Source: Siphonodentalium dalli
Taxonomy: Eukaryota; Mollusca; Scaphopoda; Gadilida; Siphonodentaliidae
NCBI GenBank assembly: GCA_032622095.1
Contig: CP136069.1
Coordinates: 126,005,450 to 126,069,449 of the forward strand
Direction of reading: 5' to 3'
Length of the DNA: 64,000 bases
The position numbers and the translations under genes were made by a program. Positions 22,801-31,900 of this stretch are shown piece after piece. The notes under the pieces are model-generated. The model searched no databases. It worked only from the letters and a program-made list of their open reading frames with translations, and was not told the DNA's origin. How positions within the stretch are numbered: the first letter of the stretch is position 1; each line of letters begins with the position of its first letter.

Positions 22801-24055
22801 TAACACAAATTTGTAATTACAAATTAATAAATACAATTTGTATTTACAGGTATAAAATTGTTCATAGTATTGTCAAAATGGCCGCAACTACAATCCATGC
22901 TACGACGAAAGCAACATATTGGATAACCCCCTATAAGCGAAAATACACATTTGTAATTTACAAGAATGTTGTTATATATCTTTAAAGGTACACATATAAT
23001 TTAAACAGATCTATCTGAATGATTTATCGATCACTGACGCACGTTAACCCAATGATTTACATTCGGGTTTTCTTATTAGAATACATCCAACAGTCGGACC
23101 AAAAACAGTTATTTCGGGCATGCAACGCACGAAGTAATATTTCGTCACACAGTGCGTGGTAGTTTCGTTTTTTGAAATTACTTAAATTATTGAATGTAAC
23201 GCAGAAACTGAAGTGGCCACCCTGTCTGTGTAAATACTAGTTATATTTCCGGAATTTTCAACACTCTCCGTGACAATAAACCATACACGTATGTCGTAAT
23301 GCTGATTATACTGTAAATAAACACTTATCTCTTCACCAGAATAGTACCCTATCGACTTGGGTATTGTAAATTTGGTACATACGGGTTTATTTTGCACGAT
23401 AGGGCATGCCCCATCTCGGTCGGTTCCCGGGTGGCGGTGCGGTCAGCGGGTGTTATTTTCGGCGTTTTTTCGTACATTCATAGCGAATTCGGCAGCAGCG
23501 TATGGGTTAATTTATTCACTTCCGCTACAGCTAGCGACTTGCCCGATCGCCCATGGCTGCATGGGGGTATTCGCTGTGTGATATAATGTCCATTTTCGTT
23601 GTAAGGCAGCCAGGGGAGGTGCGTAGCTGACGTAACCGGCCGCAAGTAAGGGGTTAAAAGTGTCGTGTCCTACTGTCATACTGTTGAGTATCAGAACATG
23701 GTCCGATCAAACAAGAGCAGCGCCTGCAATGGCTGCAGTCGGTCCATTGGTTGGCTTGTACAAATGACTGGGTGTTATTGTATTGTTTAAAAAGCGTGTT
23801 AGAGCAAGTAATTATTGGTTAATCGCTACATAAAACAGTCATTATTATTATTATTAGTATACAGGTACCAATGATACACACTTAGAAACCCTGCACTCCA
23901 TACAGTCGCTAGAAGCGGAATCTCTCTAAAAATTGTCAGTCGGATTAACACTCACCCGAGTCTCTGTAGCTGATGCGGCCATGGTAACAAGCAGAATGCA
24001 CCTCTGCCACTATAAAGATTGATACAAGAAGCGACACGAGAACCAACGAATTCAT
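7738..24055 (-). CDS. Beta-microseminoprotein-like secreted Cys-rich protein gene (3 exons, frameshift in exon 3)
   Basis: Three minus-strand exons (24055-23956, 10313-10199, 7868-7738) join in phase. The product begins with a signal peptide (hydrophobic residues 4-17, likely cut after VHS at 19-21). The mature part has the layout C-Y...C...G...GDSF...NCFECNC...CC at Cys 23, 41, 58, 61, 63, 70 and 71. This matches the N-terminal half of the beta-microseminoprotein (PSP94) family. Exon 3 continues with PVGGGPYV and then hits TAG (7819-7817) after 88 residues. One base out of frame, the same exon reads C-RRIV-QRDDFI-C-YDIGR-C to a stop at 7740-7738, which fits the family's C-terminal half. Either a 1-base frameshift has made it a pseudogene or the assembly has an error. 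A TATTTAA motif (24142-24136) lies about 80 bases upstream of the ATG. A minus-strand AATAAA lies at 7508-7503, inside the adjacent TIR element. In this family the proteins are small, extracellular and disulfide-rich; the role in invertebrates is not settled. Confidence 0.7.
7870..8425. other. Intron 2 segment, nothing recognised
   Basis: AT-rich intronic sequence of the microseminoprotein-like gene. I see no coding frame, tandem repeat or inverted repeat. Confidence 0.5.
8425..9130. repeat. ~290 bp satellite-like repeat, partial array 1
   Basis: Degenerate copies of a unit made of two related ~145 bp halves. Recurring phrases are 'agaacgtgtatgaatttggtggaaattggcgc' (8428, 8831), 'gatgattatgtatcagtttggtggtaatcggc' (8572, 9020) and 'tttaaaccacacaattagattcctc' (8545, 8806, 8945, 9108). 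The same family forms larger arrays at 42.3 and 43.5-44.6 kb. Confidence 0.7.
9726..9981. repeat. Two-copy ~128 bp tandem duplication
   Basis: 9728-9852 and 9857-9981 share GATTGGATGAATTGAGAGAT, TAGCCACTCCA, TTGAAGTTAAATACAT and an ATTCGTAATGTACAT end. It lies in intron 2 of the microseminoprotein-like gene. The minus-strand open frames across it are by-products of the repeat. Confidence 0.75.
10199..10313 (-). CDS. Microseminoprotein-like gene, exon 2
   Basis: The acceptor TTTCCAG precedes 10313 and the donor GTGAGT starts at 10198. The 115-base exon enters in phase 1 and leaves in phase 2. It encodes DDPTSAYCNHFGEHEVGDSF followed by the C-F-E-C-N-C cluster and a CC pair, the diagnostic core of the domain. 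Confidence 0.75.
10320..11280. other. Intron 1 segment, nothing firm
   Basis: No coding frame was recognised. 10841-10890 (TCAATTCAATTTATTAGTAT) resembles the 3' end of a minus-strand retroelement but has no matching body. The 3' untranslated end of LINE C probably occupies the last ~100 bases. Confidence 0.4.
11288..14163 (-). pseudogene. LINE C: nearly complete ORF2 (endonuclease C-terminus, RT, zinc knuckle) with frameshifts
   Basis: This is the best-preserved LINE in the window. 14163-13828 encodes the end of an APE-type endonuclease (VSVIDYAISSHLF, then SDAHASIVV with the SDH-like motif as SDA). The frame shifts near 13870-13910. 13910-12117 holds a basic linker and the RT domain: SPGYDHIT, PIFKRKGD, QAGFRKGYSTVDH, CAFIDFSKAFDSVWR, GLKQGDSLSPLLYA, YADD at 12452-12441, and NYKYLGI. 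A second frameshift coincides with a T6 run on the + strand (12215-12220). 12238-11288 then gives the C-terminal part with a CTLC...EYHVILKC zinc knuckle and the natural stop. The 5' end is truncated within the endonuclease. It lies in intron 1 of the microseminoprotein-like gene in the same orientation. The domain order is typical of I/CR1/Jockey-type LINEs; the clade is not assigned. Confidence 0.92.
14164..15545. other. Intron 1 segment with a CCA-rich microsatellite
   Basis: (CCA)5 and CACACC-rich sequence lie at 14268-14315. A small duplicated phrase, GGGATCATATATA, occurs at 14916 and 14938. Nothing else is recognised. Confidence 0.45.
15548..16222. repeat. ~675 bp imperfect inverted repeat (foldback element)
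   Basis: The outer arm at 15548-15690 (GGCTGCGGACACACGTACCA, then GCGATGGCATAGTGGGTGTG) is the reverse complement of 16080-16222. Weaker similarity continues inward (TGTTGATCTTTACTC near 15750 against 16035-16050). The arms are at least ~140 bp around a central unpaired part. This is consistent with a foldback/MITE-type element without coding capacity. Confidence 0.7.
16223..17210. other. Intron 1 segment, nothing recognised
   Basis: Apart from an A11 run near 16611-16621 and a short fragment (17180-17210) related to the interior of the 6.9-7.7 kb element, I see no feature. Confidence 0.4.
17217..17648 (+). mobile_element. MITE copy M1, TTAA-flanked
   Basis: TIR AGGTACTCAATCCGAT at the left is mirrored by TCGGATTGAGTACCT at the right. 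Both sides are flanked by TTAA (17213-17216, 17649-17652). The 432 bp interior has an AACAACAACA tract, TTATCAGAAT and a TTCCTCGACTCGAATAAAAT segment shared with the four other copies. TTAA target duplication is the hallmark of piggyBac-type transposition, but the terminal bases differ from the usual piggyBac CCY, so the superfamily is inferred only. Confidence 0.8.
18018..18487. repeat. ~470 bp inverted repeat
   Basis: 18020-18110 is the inverted copy of 18388-18482. The shared arm reads TAACTTTTGCTSCGGAGATT, then TGCATRGAAATSCCCATT, then GTCACTTRACCTCC. The arms contain ATTTGCAT, which coincides with the POU octamer. No coding capacity. It is probably a foldback/MITE element. Confidence 0.65.
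18488..19030. other. Intron 1 segment, nothing recognised
   Basis: AT-rich sequence with no coding frame or repeat matched within the window. Confidence 0.45.
19031..19230 (+). repeat. Dispersed repeat R1, left half of a split copy
   Basis: This matches 6290-6445, but the part equivalent to 6545-6665 is not adjacent; it reappears at 22868-22985. The phrase TACTATGAAAC occurs at the inner edge of both halves (19206, 19384 and 22779), so a later insertion of about 3.5 kb may have split the element. Confidence 0.45.
19440..20060 (+). repeat. Dispersed repeat R2, copy 1
   Basis: The phrase CAGGGACGTGGCGACAAGGG recurs internally (19452, 19529 and, degenerate, 20014). The block AGACCAACATTTGCATATTT at 19712 with its surroundings (19635-19810) matches 61865-62070. 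No coding capacity. The family is unclassified. Confidence 0.55.
20578..20845. repeat. Cluster of TGACTAA / TTAGTCA motifs
   Basis: About nine copies of TGACTAA or its reverse complement lie in 270 bases. They include two inverted pairs: GACTAACTTAGTGTTAGTC (about 20592-20610) and GACTAACATATGTTAGTC (about 20812-20829). It could be a degenerate repeat or a bZIP/AP-1-like site cluster. Confidence 0.55.
21050..21345 (-). repeat. tRNA-derived SINE with (AAACC)n tail
   Basis: Read on the minus strand it starts GGTGCGGTAGAGTGCCAGTC, has a B-box-like GGTTCTAACCCCG near 21264-21276, a ~150 bp body and a 3' tail AAACCAAACCAAACC (about 21059-21073). A 6 bp TCCTAT flanks both sides (about 21053 and 21350), plausibly a target-site duplication. 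Open reading frames across it are incidental. Confidence 0.65.
21346..22225. other. Intron 1 segment, nothing recognised
   Basis: AT-rich, with a short (AT)n run near 21869-21880. No exon-like frame or matched repeat. Confidence 0.4.
22226..22370 (+). repeat. Probable LINE 3' end with (ACTT)n tail
   Basis: GATGATATGCCATAATAAAA is followed by TATTTACTTACTTACTTCAC. This is a polyadenylation-like signal followed by a short tandem tail, as many non-LTR retrotransposons carry. Only the extreme 3' end is present. Confidence 0.4.
22779..22990 (+). repeat. Dispersed repeat R1, right half of the split copy
   Basis: TGGCCGCAACTACAATCCAT and ACGACGAAAGCAACATATTG match 6565-6620 in the contiguous copy. 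See 19031-19230 for the left half. Confidence 0.5.
23182..23440 (-). other. Unassigned minus-strand open frame within intron 1
   Basis: From a stop near 23440 an 86-codon frame runs to TAA at about 23182. It starts with HPGTDRDGACPIV and ends with SVSALHSII. Composition looks more protein-like than the surrounding AT-rich frames (two Cys, alternating hydrophobic residues), and it is on the same strand as the host gene. No domain was recognised and no convincing acceptor/donor pair was found, so it may be chance or a decayed exon. Confidence 0.2.
23956..24055 (-). CDS. Microseminoprotein-like gene, exon 1 (signal peptide)
   Basis: The ATG at 24055 opens MNSLVLVSLLVSIFIVAEVH, an export signal, followed by SACYHGRISYRDS with the first family cysteine. 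The donor GTGAGT begins at 23955. The exon is 100 bases and leaves in phase 1, matching exon 2. Confidence 0.75.
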
Positions 24056-24135
24056 TTTGTCGGATTTGGAACTACAGGCGAGTTGTGTATCCTGGACTGG
24101 AACGACGTATGTAAAAAACTGGTTACCGGAGACAC

Positions 24136-24142
24136 TTAAATA
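24136..24142 (-). promoter_or_regulatory. TATA-like element of the microseminoprotein-like gene
   Basis: TATTTAA on the minus strand, about 80 bases upstream of the start codon, is a plausible core-promoter position that leaves a ~50 base 5' UTR. Confidence 0.35.
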
Positions 24143-24580
24143 TCAACAGGAATCTGTAAACTAAATGTCAGGGTATCGTTTGATGTATACATTTAAAATT
24201 CAAATTGCGGCGCGTGAAAATTTTAATTATATAAGGTTACAACTAATTGTCTTGCTAAATACTGCAAATTACGATGTATGTGACAGTCATTATATGCCTC
24301 GACAACTTGTTTATAATTGTGATATCATGCAATTGTGATCTCAATAGAACAAATTGCTCCGTTCAGCACAAGTGCAGTGACAATTATTGTCATGAAATCG
24401 TTATTCTTTATATAAGTGAATGGTTATCTTCATTCGAGCATTATAAACTAAGTTATGTATGGGAGATGACTCATCCGGTATGATTCCAGTTGGTCAAAAA
24501 TTTCTTTAGGCAATACACAGCAAAGGCAAATGTGAAATAATGTTCAATCAATATCATTGTTAAAGGCCCACTTAATTTCC

Positions 24581-24680
24581 GAACCCCCAGATTACATTAT
24601 ATGAAATATATGGCATATTATATACCATTTGAACCCCCAGATCACATTATATGAAATATATGCCATATTATATACCATTT
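24581..24680. repeat. 50 bp unit, two tandem copies
   Basis: GAACCCCCAGATYACATTAT followed by ATGAAATATATGSCATATTA occurs at 24581 and again at 24631, differing at two or three bases. Confidence 0.85.
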
Positions 24681-24889
24681 TAAAGATGAAACATTGTATT
24701 ATCAATTTATCCTGTGTAATAAACTGTGAACATGTTGTTTGTATTAGGTACCGACGTGTTTTTGTGCTTAAGTTTCATCTGGATTGTACTGCAAAGTATA
24801 CTAAGGGAAATAACTCTATATATTAGTTTTAATTGTGTTGCAATATGGGAGCGAGACAGGGGAAACGATTCTATGGTTTCAGCTATTTT

Positions 24890-25642
24890 CTATTATATAG
24901 ATAATGAATGGCTTGGAGTTGACTATGCCAAAATAGTGGTCCTCGAGGAGGGATAGTCCACGAGCCGCAGGCGAGTGGACTATTCCTCCTCGAGGACCAC
25001 TATTTTGGCATAGTCAACGACAAGACATTCATTATTTATTATATTATATCGAACATTGGTGCCAATTCTCACACAATATCTCTGTCTGATTTTGTCACAT
25101 TTTTATTTACCGTGAATTTTGGAAATCGGTCTCAGATTTTACAATTTACGGCAATCTGTTGACGATGGCAGGGGGGGGGGGGGGGGGCATAACTATGTTA
25201 TTAGTTACATCTAACAGCACTTCTTCATGATTCATGCATTTATTGCTATAAATACGTCATTAGCAAAGACATTTTTGCGAAATTGTAGAAGTTAACTGGC
25301 TTAACTTCGATTACAAAATTAGGACTCGACGCTTGCCAACGAACCGGACAAAGTATTAAATACATGGGCCAGCTATGATCGGACATTATATATAATTTTA
25401 TAAGATCATTAAAATTCACCAATAAATCTAATGATATGCCTATATTGCAACAAGTATCGTACACGGTATAGTTTAAGATTGGCCGTATCTTCAGGTGGCA
25501 AACCGATTTCGCGGAATGAGTTTGTTACTATAAATAGAAAAAGAATAGTAGGCATGTAGGAATCCTACTGGGGTACTATCGTAAAATAGTATAGCACTGT
25601 GCAGCCAATCAGAATGCGAGAAAGTCACGTGAGATATAATAT
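24890..25642 (+). mobile_element. Palindrome-bearing repeat P1, copy 1
   Basis: It opens with a ~155 bp palindrome (24890-25045). The arm reads ATAATGAATGGCTTGGAGTT, then GACTATGCCAAAATAGTGGT, then CCTCGAGGAGG, with apex CCACGAGCCGCAGGCGAGTGG near 24958-24978. Downstream sequence to about 25642 matches copy 2 at 26711-27522, ending CAGCCAATCAGAATGCGAG then AAAGTCACGTGAGATATAAT. A G17 run (25171-25187) is absent from copy 2. No coding capacity; probably a non-autonomous foldback-type element. Confidence 0.7.
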
Positions 25643-25654
25643 TACTCTATATGC

Positions 25655-25800
25655 ACCTTCTGAGACACCGACGTTCCAAATGGTGATGAATTATAGTATT
25701 TTAGTCATATTGTGTGGCATAGATTGTTATTAATACTCTATATCAAGGCACTATAAAAAAGACCCACATCGAAAACTAATGCATGTTGAGAAGATTAAAA
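25655..25800 (-). repeat. Fragment of the 6.9-7.7 kb TIR element family
   Basis: ACGTTCCAAATGGTGATGAA and TATCAAGGCACTATAAAAAA are the reverse complement of 7220-7365. No termini are present. Confidence 0.5.
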
Positions 25801-26705
25801 TATGGAACGCTGTTTGTTATTAACTGATATACTTAGGCTGGGAGGGTCAGGTTACTATACGTTTTCATATTTTTACATTTTTCGACCAGGAAGTATATAT
25901 AGTAGTCTAATCAACAGGATACGTTGATTGCGCGCAAATAAACAGACACAAGAGTCGCAAAAACAATGACAGACGGCAGCTAGATAGCAATTTTCATTCC
26001 ATAAGCAGCTATATCAACTTTGAGACGAAAATCATTCATTTAAATGTACTTTTACTTCCATGAACTAGAAATTCAGACAGTTGTCGAATTTCGCGCAATA
26101 GACTGGTTCTTGATTTGTTCACAGAAAAGTTGAAAACTAGTAACCTGGCCCTTTCTGTGATACTTAGCAACGAACGGACAAAGGCGATGCGAAGCGATTT
26201 GCGATTCCTGGGCTAAACATGATAACACTGCATGACTTGTATACAAGTGGTATTTGATAATCCAAACCTTCAATTGGTGGACATATATATTATAAGTGTA
26301 GGTTTACACATTGGAAAATTCGTCTGGCATCTATATTTACAGGCACTTTTACATGAAATACTATAATGTGGCAGAAAACGAACGCAAAAATACTTATAAA
26401 ATGCATCTGTTGTAGAAGTAAACTATACGTGAGAAGTGAAACCGATGCACGTAGTTCCACCTGTAACGATGCTACCGTAATTTGCCTGTAAATAGCATGC
26501 TACTCTCTTGCAAGAATCCATATTACAGGTGTTTGAAGACAAATGTTAGTAGCAGCGCTGCATGGGGAAACTACATAATGTGCACTTTTCAAGTTTTCAT
26601 GTAGTTAGCTTTGGTAAATATCCATTATATACGCATGTTGCTGTGCATATTCCAGCAACATATGGTTTTCTATGACGACATGCCTGCAAAAACCGTGCAA
26701 ACTTA
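25801..26705. other. Intergenic interval, nothing recognised
   Basis: No coding frame or repeat was identified between the two P1 copies. Confidence 0.45.
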
Positions 26706-26709
26706 TCAG

Positions 26710-27522
26710 TATTATATAGATAATGAATGTCTTGCCGTTGACTATGCCAAAATAGTGGTCCGAGAGAAGGAATAGCCCACGAGCCGCAAACGTTGGACCA
26801 TTCCTCCTCAATGACCACTATTGTGGCATAGTCAACGGCAAGACATTCATTATTTATTATATTATATCGAACATTGGTGCCAAATCTCACACAATTACTT
26901 TGTCCGATTTTGTCACATTTTTAGTTACCGTGAATTTTGGAAATCGGTCTCAGATTTAACAATTTACGGCAATCTTTTGACGATGGCAGGAGAGCATGCC
27001 TATGTTATTAGTTACAACTAACAGCATCTCTTCATGATTCATGCATTTATTTCTATAAATACGTCATTAGCAAAGACATTTTGGCGAAATTTTAGAAGTT
27101 AACTTGCTAAACTTCGATTAAAACGGAAAAATGTAATATGAGTTTAAGAGAATAAAACTAATTGAATTGAAAAGGAAATTTTAAATGACGTCCACTGGCA
27201 TTACAAAATTAGGACTGGCCGCTTGTAAACTGAACGGATAAACTATTAAATACATTGGCTAGATATGGTCGGACAGTTGTTAGATCATTACCTTTCACCA
27301 ATAAATTTAATGATATACCGATATTGCAACAAGTATCGTACAATGTATTAGTTTAAGATTTGCCGTATCTTCAGGCGGCAACCCGATTTCACGAAATGAG
27401 TTTGTTACTATAAATAGAAAAAGAATAGTAGGCATGTAGGAATCCTACTGGGGTACAATCGTAAAATATTATAGCAGTGTGCAGCCAATCAGAATGCGAG
27501 AAAGTCACGTGAGATATAATAT
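26710..27522 (+). mobile_element. Palindrome-bearing repeat P1, copy 2
   Basis: Direct copy of 24890-25642. The palindrome (26710-26866) keeps intact arms (AATGAATGTCTTGCCGTTGA, then CTATGCCAAAATAGTGGTC), but its apex has decayed to CCACGAGCCGCAAACGTTGG. It carries an extra ~80 bases at about 27121-27200 relative to copy 1. Confidence 0.7.
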
Positions 27523-28880
27523 ATATGAACGGACCATAAGCTTGATCTCATTATATTCGAGCAGAGTGTACGCATAGTATATATACATGTACGGTTGTCT
27601 GTTCAACGGTGTTACATATATTGGAGATTCTCAATCTTCGCTATTAACACTGGACAGTATTCGACAAAGAATCTCCAATGCATGCTTCGGTTAGAACGCG
27701 TGTCACGGCTGAGACCCAACCCTCAAGGAACCAGGATCTGATTGAAGAATTTAATTATAACGAATGTCGTAATTACGCGGCACAATTTAACATGAAAGTT
27801 AGATTATAATACATCATTATGTCCAACAGGTGTCATTCTTTCCTATGTATATAGCATTATTCATTGATTATCCCGCCACTGGATCTGAGTGTAAAGTCAG
27901 CTATAGACATATATATACACACGGGACTTCGACGTAAAACCACATGATCCCAAAACCGATCTACTACTGATCAGGATTACGAATATGGAACTACGTCACT
28001 GTAATTTGTGTTCTTTCTATAATTTGTCGTTTTGCCATATATGTATATTAGAGACCATTCGCAAAACACACGATTACGATTACGACGTCGTATAGTTTGA
28101 AAAATGTGATTTTGACCGCAAACGTTACGCATTTTTAGCACGAAAATATAAGGTTTAACCTTGATTTACGAAAGAACTAGACAGGACACTGAAATGAAAT
28201 TAGTACGAAACGGTAGCGGAACATACCCCCTCATCGAGGCAGATTGTCACCAGGGCTGGGATTTTTACACACTTGGAGGAAAAGACGAAAATATGCGTAC
28301 CGTAGTCGGTCTGAGGTGAGAGACTTTTGTTTATGGCTGTTTACCGCAAACCAGCGTTCACTTCCGTCCACACACAGTGGGAACATATATATTTTCTATT
28401 GATATACGCATTATCCGCCATCTATGGCTGATACTCATGTGTCAAACAATCTACCGAACGTCAGAAAGTGTCTACTGTTGATGAAAAAATCGGAAATGAG
28501 TCGGAGGAATTTTCATTAAGTTTATCGGGGTGAGAGCAAGCTATGGTCGCTATCCCATTGAAGGAACGTTCGGCTTTACGAAATTATGTTTTGAATGCTG
28601 GATATCATCATTCAACTGGGATATAAATAGATTCATCTGATGGAGGATATGTTCATTATTCAGACCGAATGATCTGGTTTGGTGATACCTTCCGGGTTGG
28701 TGATACGACGTACATGGGGGTGAAACCAGGCTTTGGTGCAGTGGATTATATTTTACCCAATAGATAAGACGCGCTTCTGTCAAGCTGATTTCAAGGTATC
28801 TATAACCGGATATCGAGGAAAGTAGCGTGACACCCTTATCAGCTCAGGGATTGGTTTATGCACTGCATGTATGACAGAGT
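27523..28880. other. Region upstream of the lectin gene, nothing recognised
   Basis: Apart from a small inverted pair, TTGGAGATTCTC (27619) and GAATCTCCAA (27669), no coding or repeat structure was recognised. Regulatory sequence of the lectin gene may lie here. Confidence 0.4.
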
Positions 28881-28881
28881 G

Positions 28882-28889
28882 TATAAATA
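28882..28889 (+). promoter_or_regulatory. TATA box of the C-type lectin gene
   Basis: TATAAATA lies 47 bases before the start codon at 28936, placing transcription start near 28910-28915 and giving a very short 5' UTR. Confidence 0.6.
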
Positions 28890-28935
28890 CACAGTTGATC
28901 TTCCTTGGATGTCACAACACTCCAAGAAAATCACC

Positions 28936-28966
28936 ATGAAGCTTTTATTATTGGCATGCCTTGTCG
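28936..28966 (+). CDS. C-type lectin gene, exon 1 (signal peptide)
   Basis: ATG follows TCACC, then MKLLLLACLV and the first base of a glycine codon, with donor GTGAGT at 28967. It leaves in phase 1. Confidence 0.88.
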
Positions 28967-31900
28967 GTGAGTATTCATTCAGTTACTTCTGGTATTTACC
29001 CAGCTGGCAAAGTGTTCATGCTAGTCTGCATTGATGTTGGTGGGTCCTGCTGAATTACTATTTGCTGGTATGGCAAACTGATGCCGTTACGTTTTTTTCT
29101 AAAGTTGTCATATTCGCGGAGTTTCGCTAATCCGAACGATTTGAGAAAAAGCTAGTGTCTGTATACGAAACATTCAAATACACATATTTGAAGAAAAAAA
29201 CATAACTGCGCTGGTATTTGCAGAACGAGAGCCAATTCCATATATGGACTTCATGAATATTCAAAACTCCAGAATGCCACTCCAGAACTTTGACCTGCAA
29301 CACTTAAACCGCTCAATGTCAGCTGGATTGATTCAATATAACCGCGACTCAGTGATCTCGCTCATTGTTAGAAGGAACTAAATGTTTCCATAGACCCCAG
29401 TGTTATCGTTGGGCCATGCCCACTAAATTTGCTACATACGAATTGCACGAAATCATAAATGTCGTGAAGCGCATCTTTTGCCATGTATGAGTACTATCCG
29501 AGCCATACCTTTTTCAACTTTTCAAGACACGTTTCCCACAATACCCCACTTTTTGCACAAAATTTGAAAGGGCTGACGAAAGCAATTCAGACTAGGTAAA
29601 ACCCACATCTATACATACCATGAGCATTATATTTTTGTTGTTAACTCTATTCGAGATTGGGTATAAAAACGAAAGGGATGTAATTCTAATTATTTAGTTT
29701 CTTCTAATCTCAAGCGATGGAGAAAACTGACCCCACGTAATCCATACTACTTCGGCGTGAAGCAGGGTCATATCTGTGCTAAATAAAGCTGAATTTATAC
29801 ATATCTTTTTTCTCATTCTCCAGCAATCTTGGTTATTTGAACCCCACTTTGTCCGAAGATGGTTCATTTACTGGGAACATTTTGACACAAATTTGTCCTT
29901 GTCGTTGACAATTATGGGAACGTCAGTTCATCAATTAAAGAAATAATATTCGGCAATTGATCAGTGCCGTCTGCAGTTGAACATAAAAAAGATGGGTGTT
30001 TCGTGGTCACCATATTCCGCGATTTGCCATATTTGCGAAAAGTCTCAATATTAGTGGAAATTTATGTAAAATATGGTAATTAATCGAGCAGAAGATGCCT
30101 TTGATGTCAACGGCGCGCACGCATTGAACGACATAGACACAATGTGTTAATCCTGTTTCAGAATATATGCTTCGGTAGACTGAACTTCCTGGGTTTCTGA
30201 ACAAAATGGCAGATTTGTACACCCCCGTACCTGGAAGTTAGGAATTTCCGTGCGGTCGACATTTTGACAGCTATATGTTTAAACAATTCAAGGTATCAAA
30301 TATTTTTCGATGGTCAGAAATCGACCAATAGATAAAGATATCGATGTGAGGTGGTTTCTCTCTTAAAGGAGCACACCAGATACAGAATGACGATAAATGT
30401 GTGAAAATTTCACTGAGGTCATTAGGTGCAAATATTTTTCACACCGTTAAAATGGTAATAAAATCAAAATTTCTGTGTAGAGTAATGTCTAACTATGTGT
30501 GCTTCGCCAATCTAACAACAAAGATGTGATATTCCATCGTGTTTCTTCGTCATAGGCTGAAATAAGAAATAATAGATTGTGTGTGCTTTAAGTTAGAAGG
30601 AACTAAATGTTTTCTATAGGCCACAGTGTTAACATTTGGCCACGCCCACTAAATTTTGCTACTTACGAATTGCTCGAAATCATAAATTTATGTCGTGAAG
30701 CCACCCCTTCCCGGATCTTTTGCCATGAAGGAGTAACCTTTTTTAACTTTTCAACACACGTTTTCCACACTACCCAACTGTTTCCACACAATTTGAACGG
30801 CTGACGAAAGCAAATACCCTTTGCGAAAAGTCTCAATATTTGTGGAAATTTTGGTAAAAAATGGTAATTAATCGAGCAGAAGATGCCTTTAATGTCAACG
30901 GCATCGAACGACATAGACAATGTGTGTTAATCCTGTTTCAGATTATATGCTTCGGTAAACTGAGCTTCCCGGGTTTCTGAACAAAATGGCAGATTTTTTA
31001 CACCCCCCCCCCCCCCCCCCCCCCCCGTACCTGGAAGTTAGGAATTTCCGTGTGGTCGACATGTTGGCAGCTATATGTTTAAAACTATTCAATATATCAA
31101 GTATTTTTTTCGATGGTCAGTAATCCACCAATAGATGAAGATATCGATGTAAGGTGGTTCCTCTCTTAAAGGAGCACACCAGATACAGAATGACGATAAA
31201 TGTGTGAAAATCTCACTGAGGTCATTAGGTGCAAATATTCTTCACACCGTTAAAATGGTAATAAAATCAAAATTTCTGTGTAGAGTAATGTCTAACTATG
31301 TGTGCTTCGCCAATCTAACAACAAAGATGTGATATTCCATCGTGTTTCTTCGTCATAGGCTGAAATAAGAAATAATAGATTGTGTGTGCTTTAAGTTAGA
31401 AGGAACTAAATGTTTTCTATAGGCCACAGTGTTAACATTTGGCCACGCCCACTAAATTTTGCTACTTACGAATTGCACGAAATCATAAATTTATGTCGTG
31501 AAGCCACCCCTTCCCGGATCTTTTGCCATGAAGGAGTAACCTTTTTTAACTTTTCAACACACGTTTTCCACACTACCCAACTGTTTCCACACAATTTGAA
31601 CGGCTGACGAAAGCAAATACCCTTTGCGAAAAGTCTCAATATTTGTGGAAATTTTGGTAAAAAATGGTAATTAATCGAGCAGAAGATGCCTTTAATGTCA
31701 ACGGCATCGAACGACATAGACAATGTGTGTTAATCCTGTTTCAGATTATATGCTTCGGTAAACTGAACTTCCCGGGTTTCTGAACAAAATGGCAGATTTT
31801 TTACACCCCCCGTACCTGGAAGTTAGGAATTTCCGTGTGGTCGACATGTTGGCAGCTATATGTTTAAAACTATTCAATATATCAAGTATTTTTCGATGGT

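Noticed and set aside
30607-31723. Pairs of identical 65 and 85 codon open frames spaced 803 bases apart, suggesting duplicated small genes
   Set aside because: They occur on both strands of the tandem unit, are A/T-biased, show no domain, and are explained by recent duplication of non-coding sequence.
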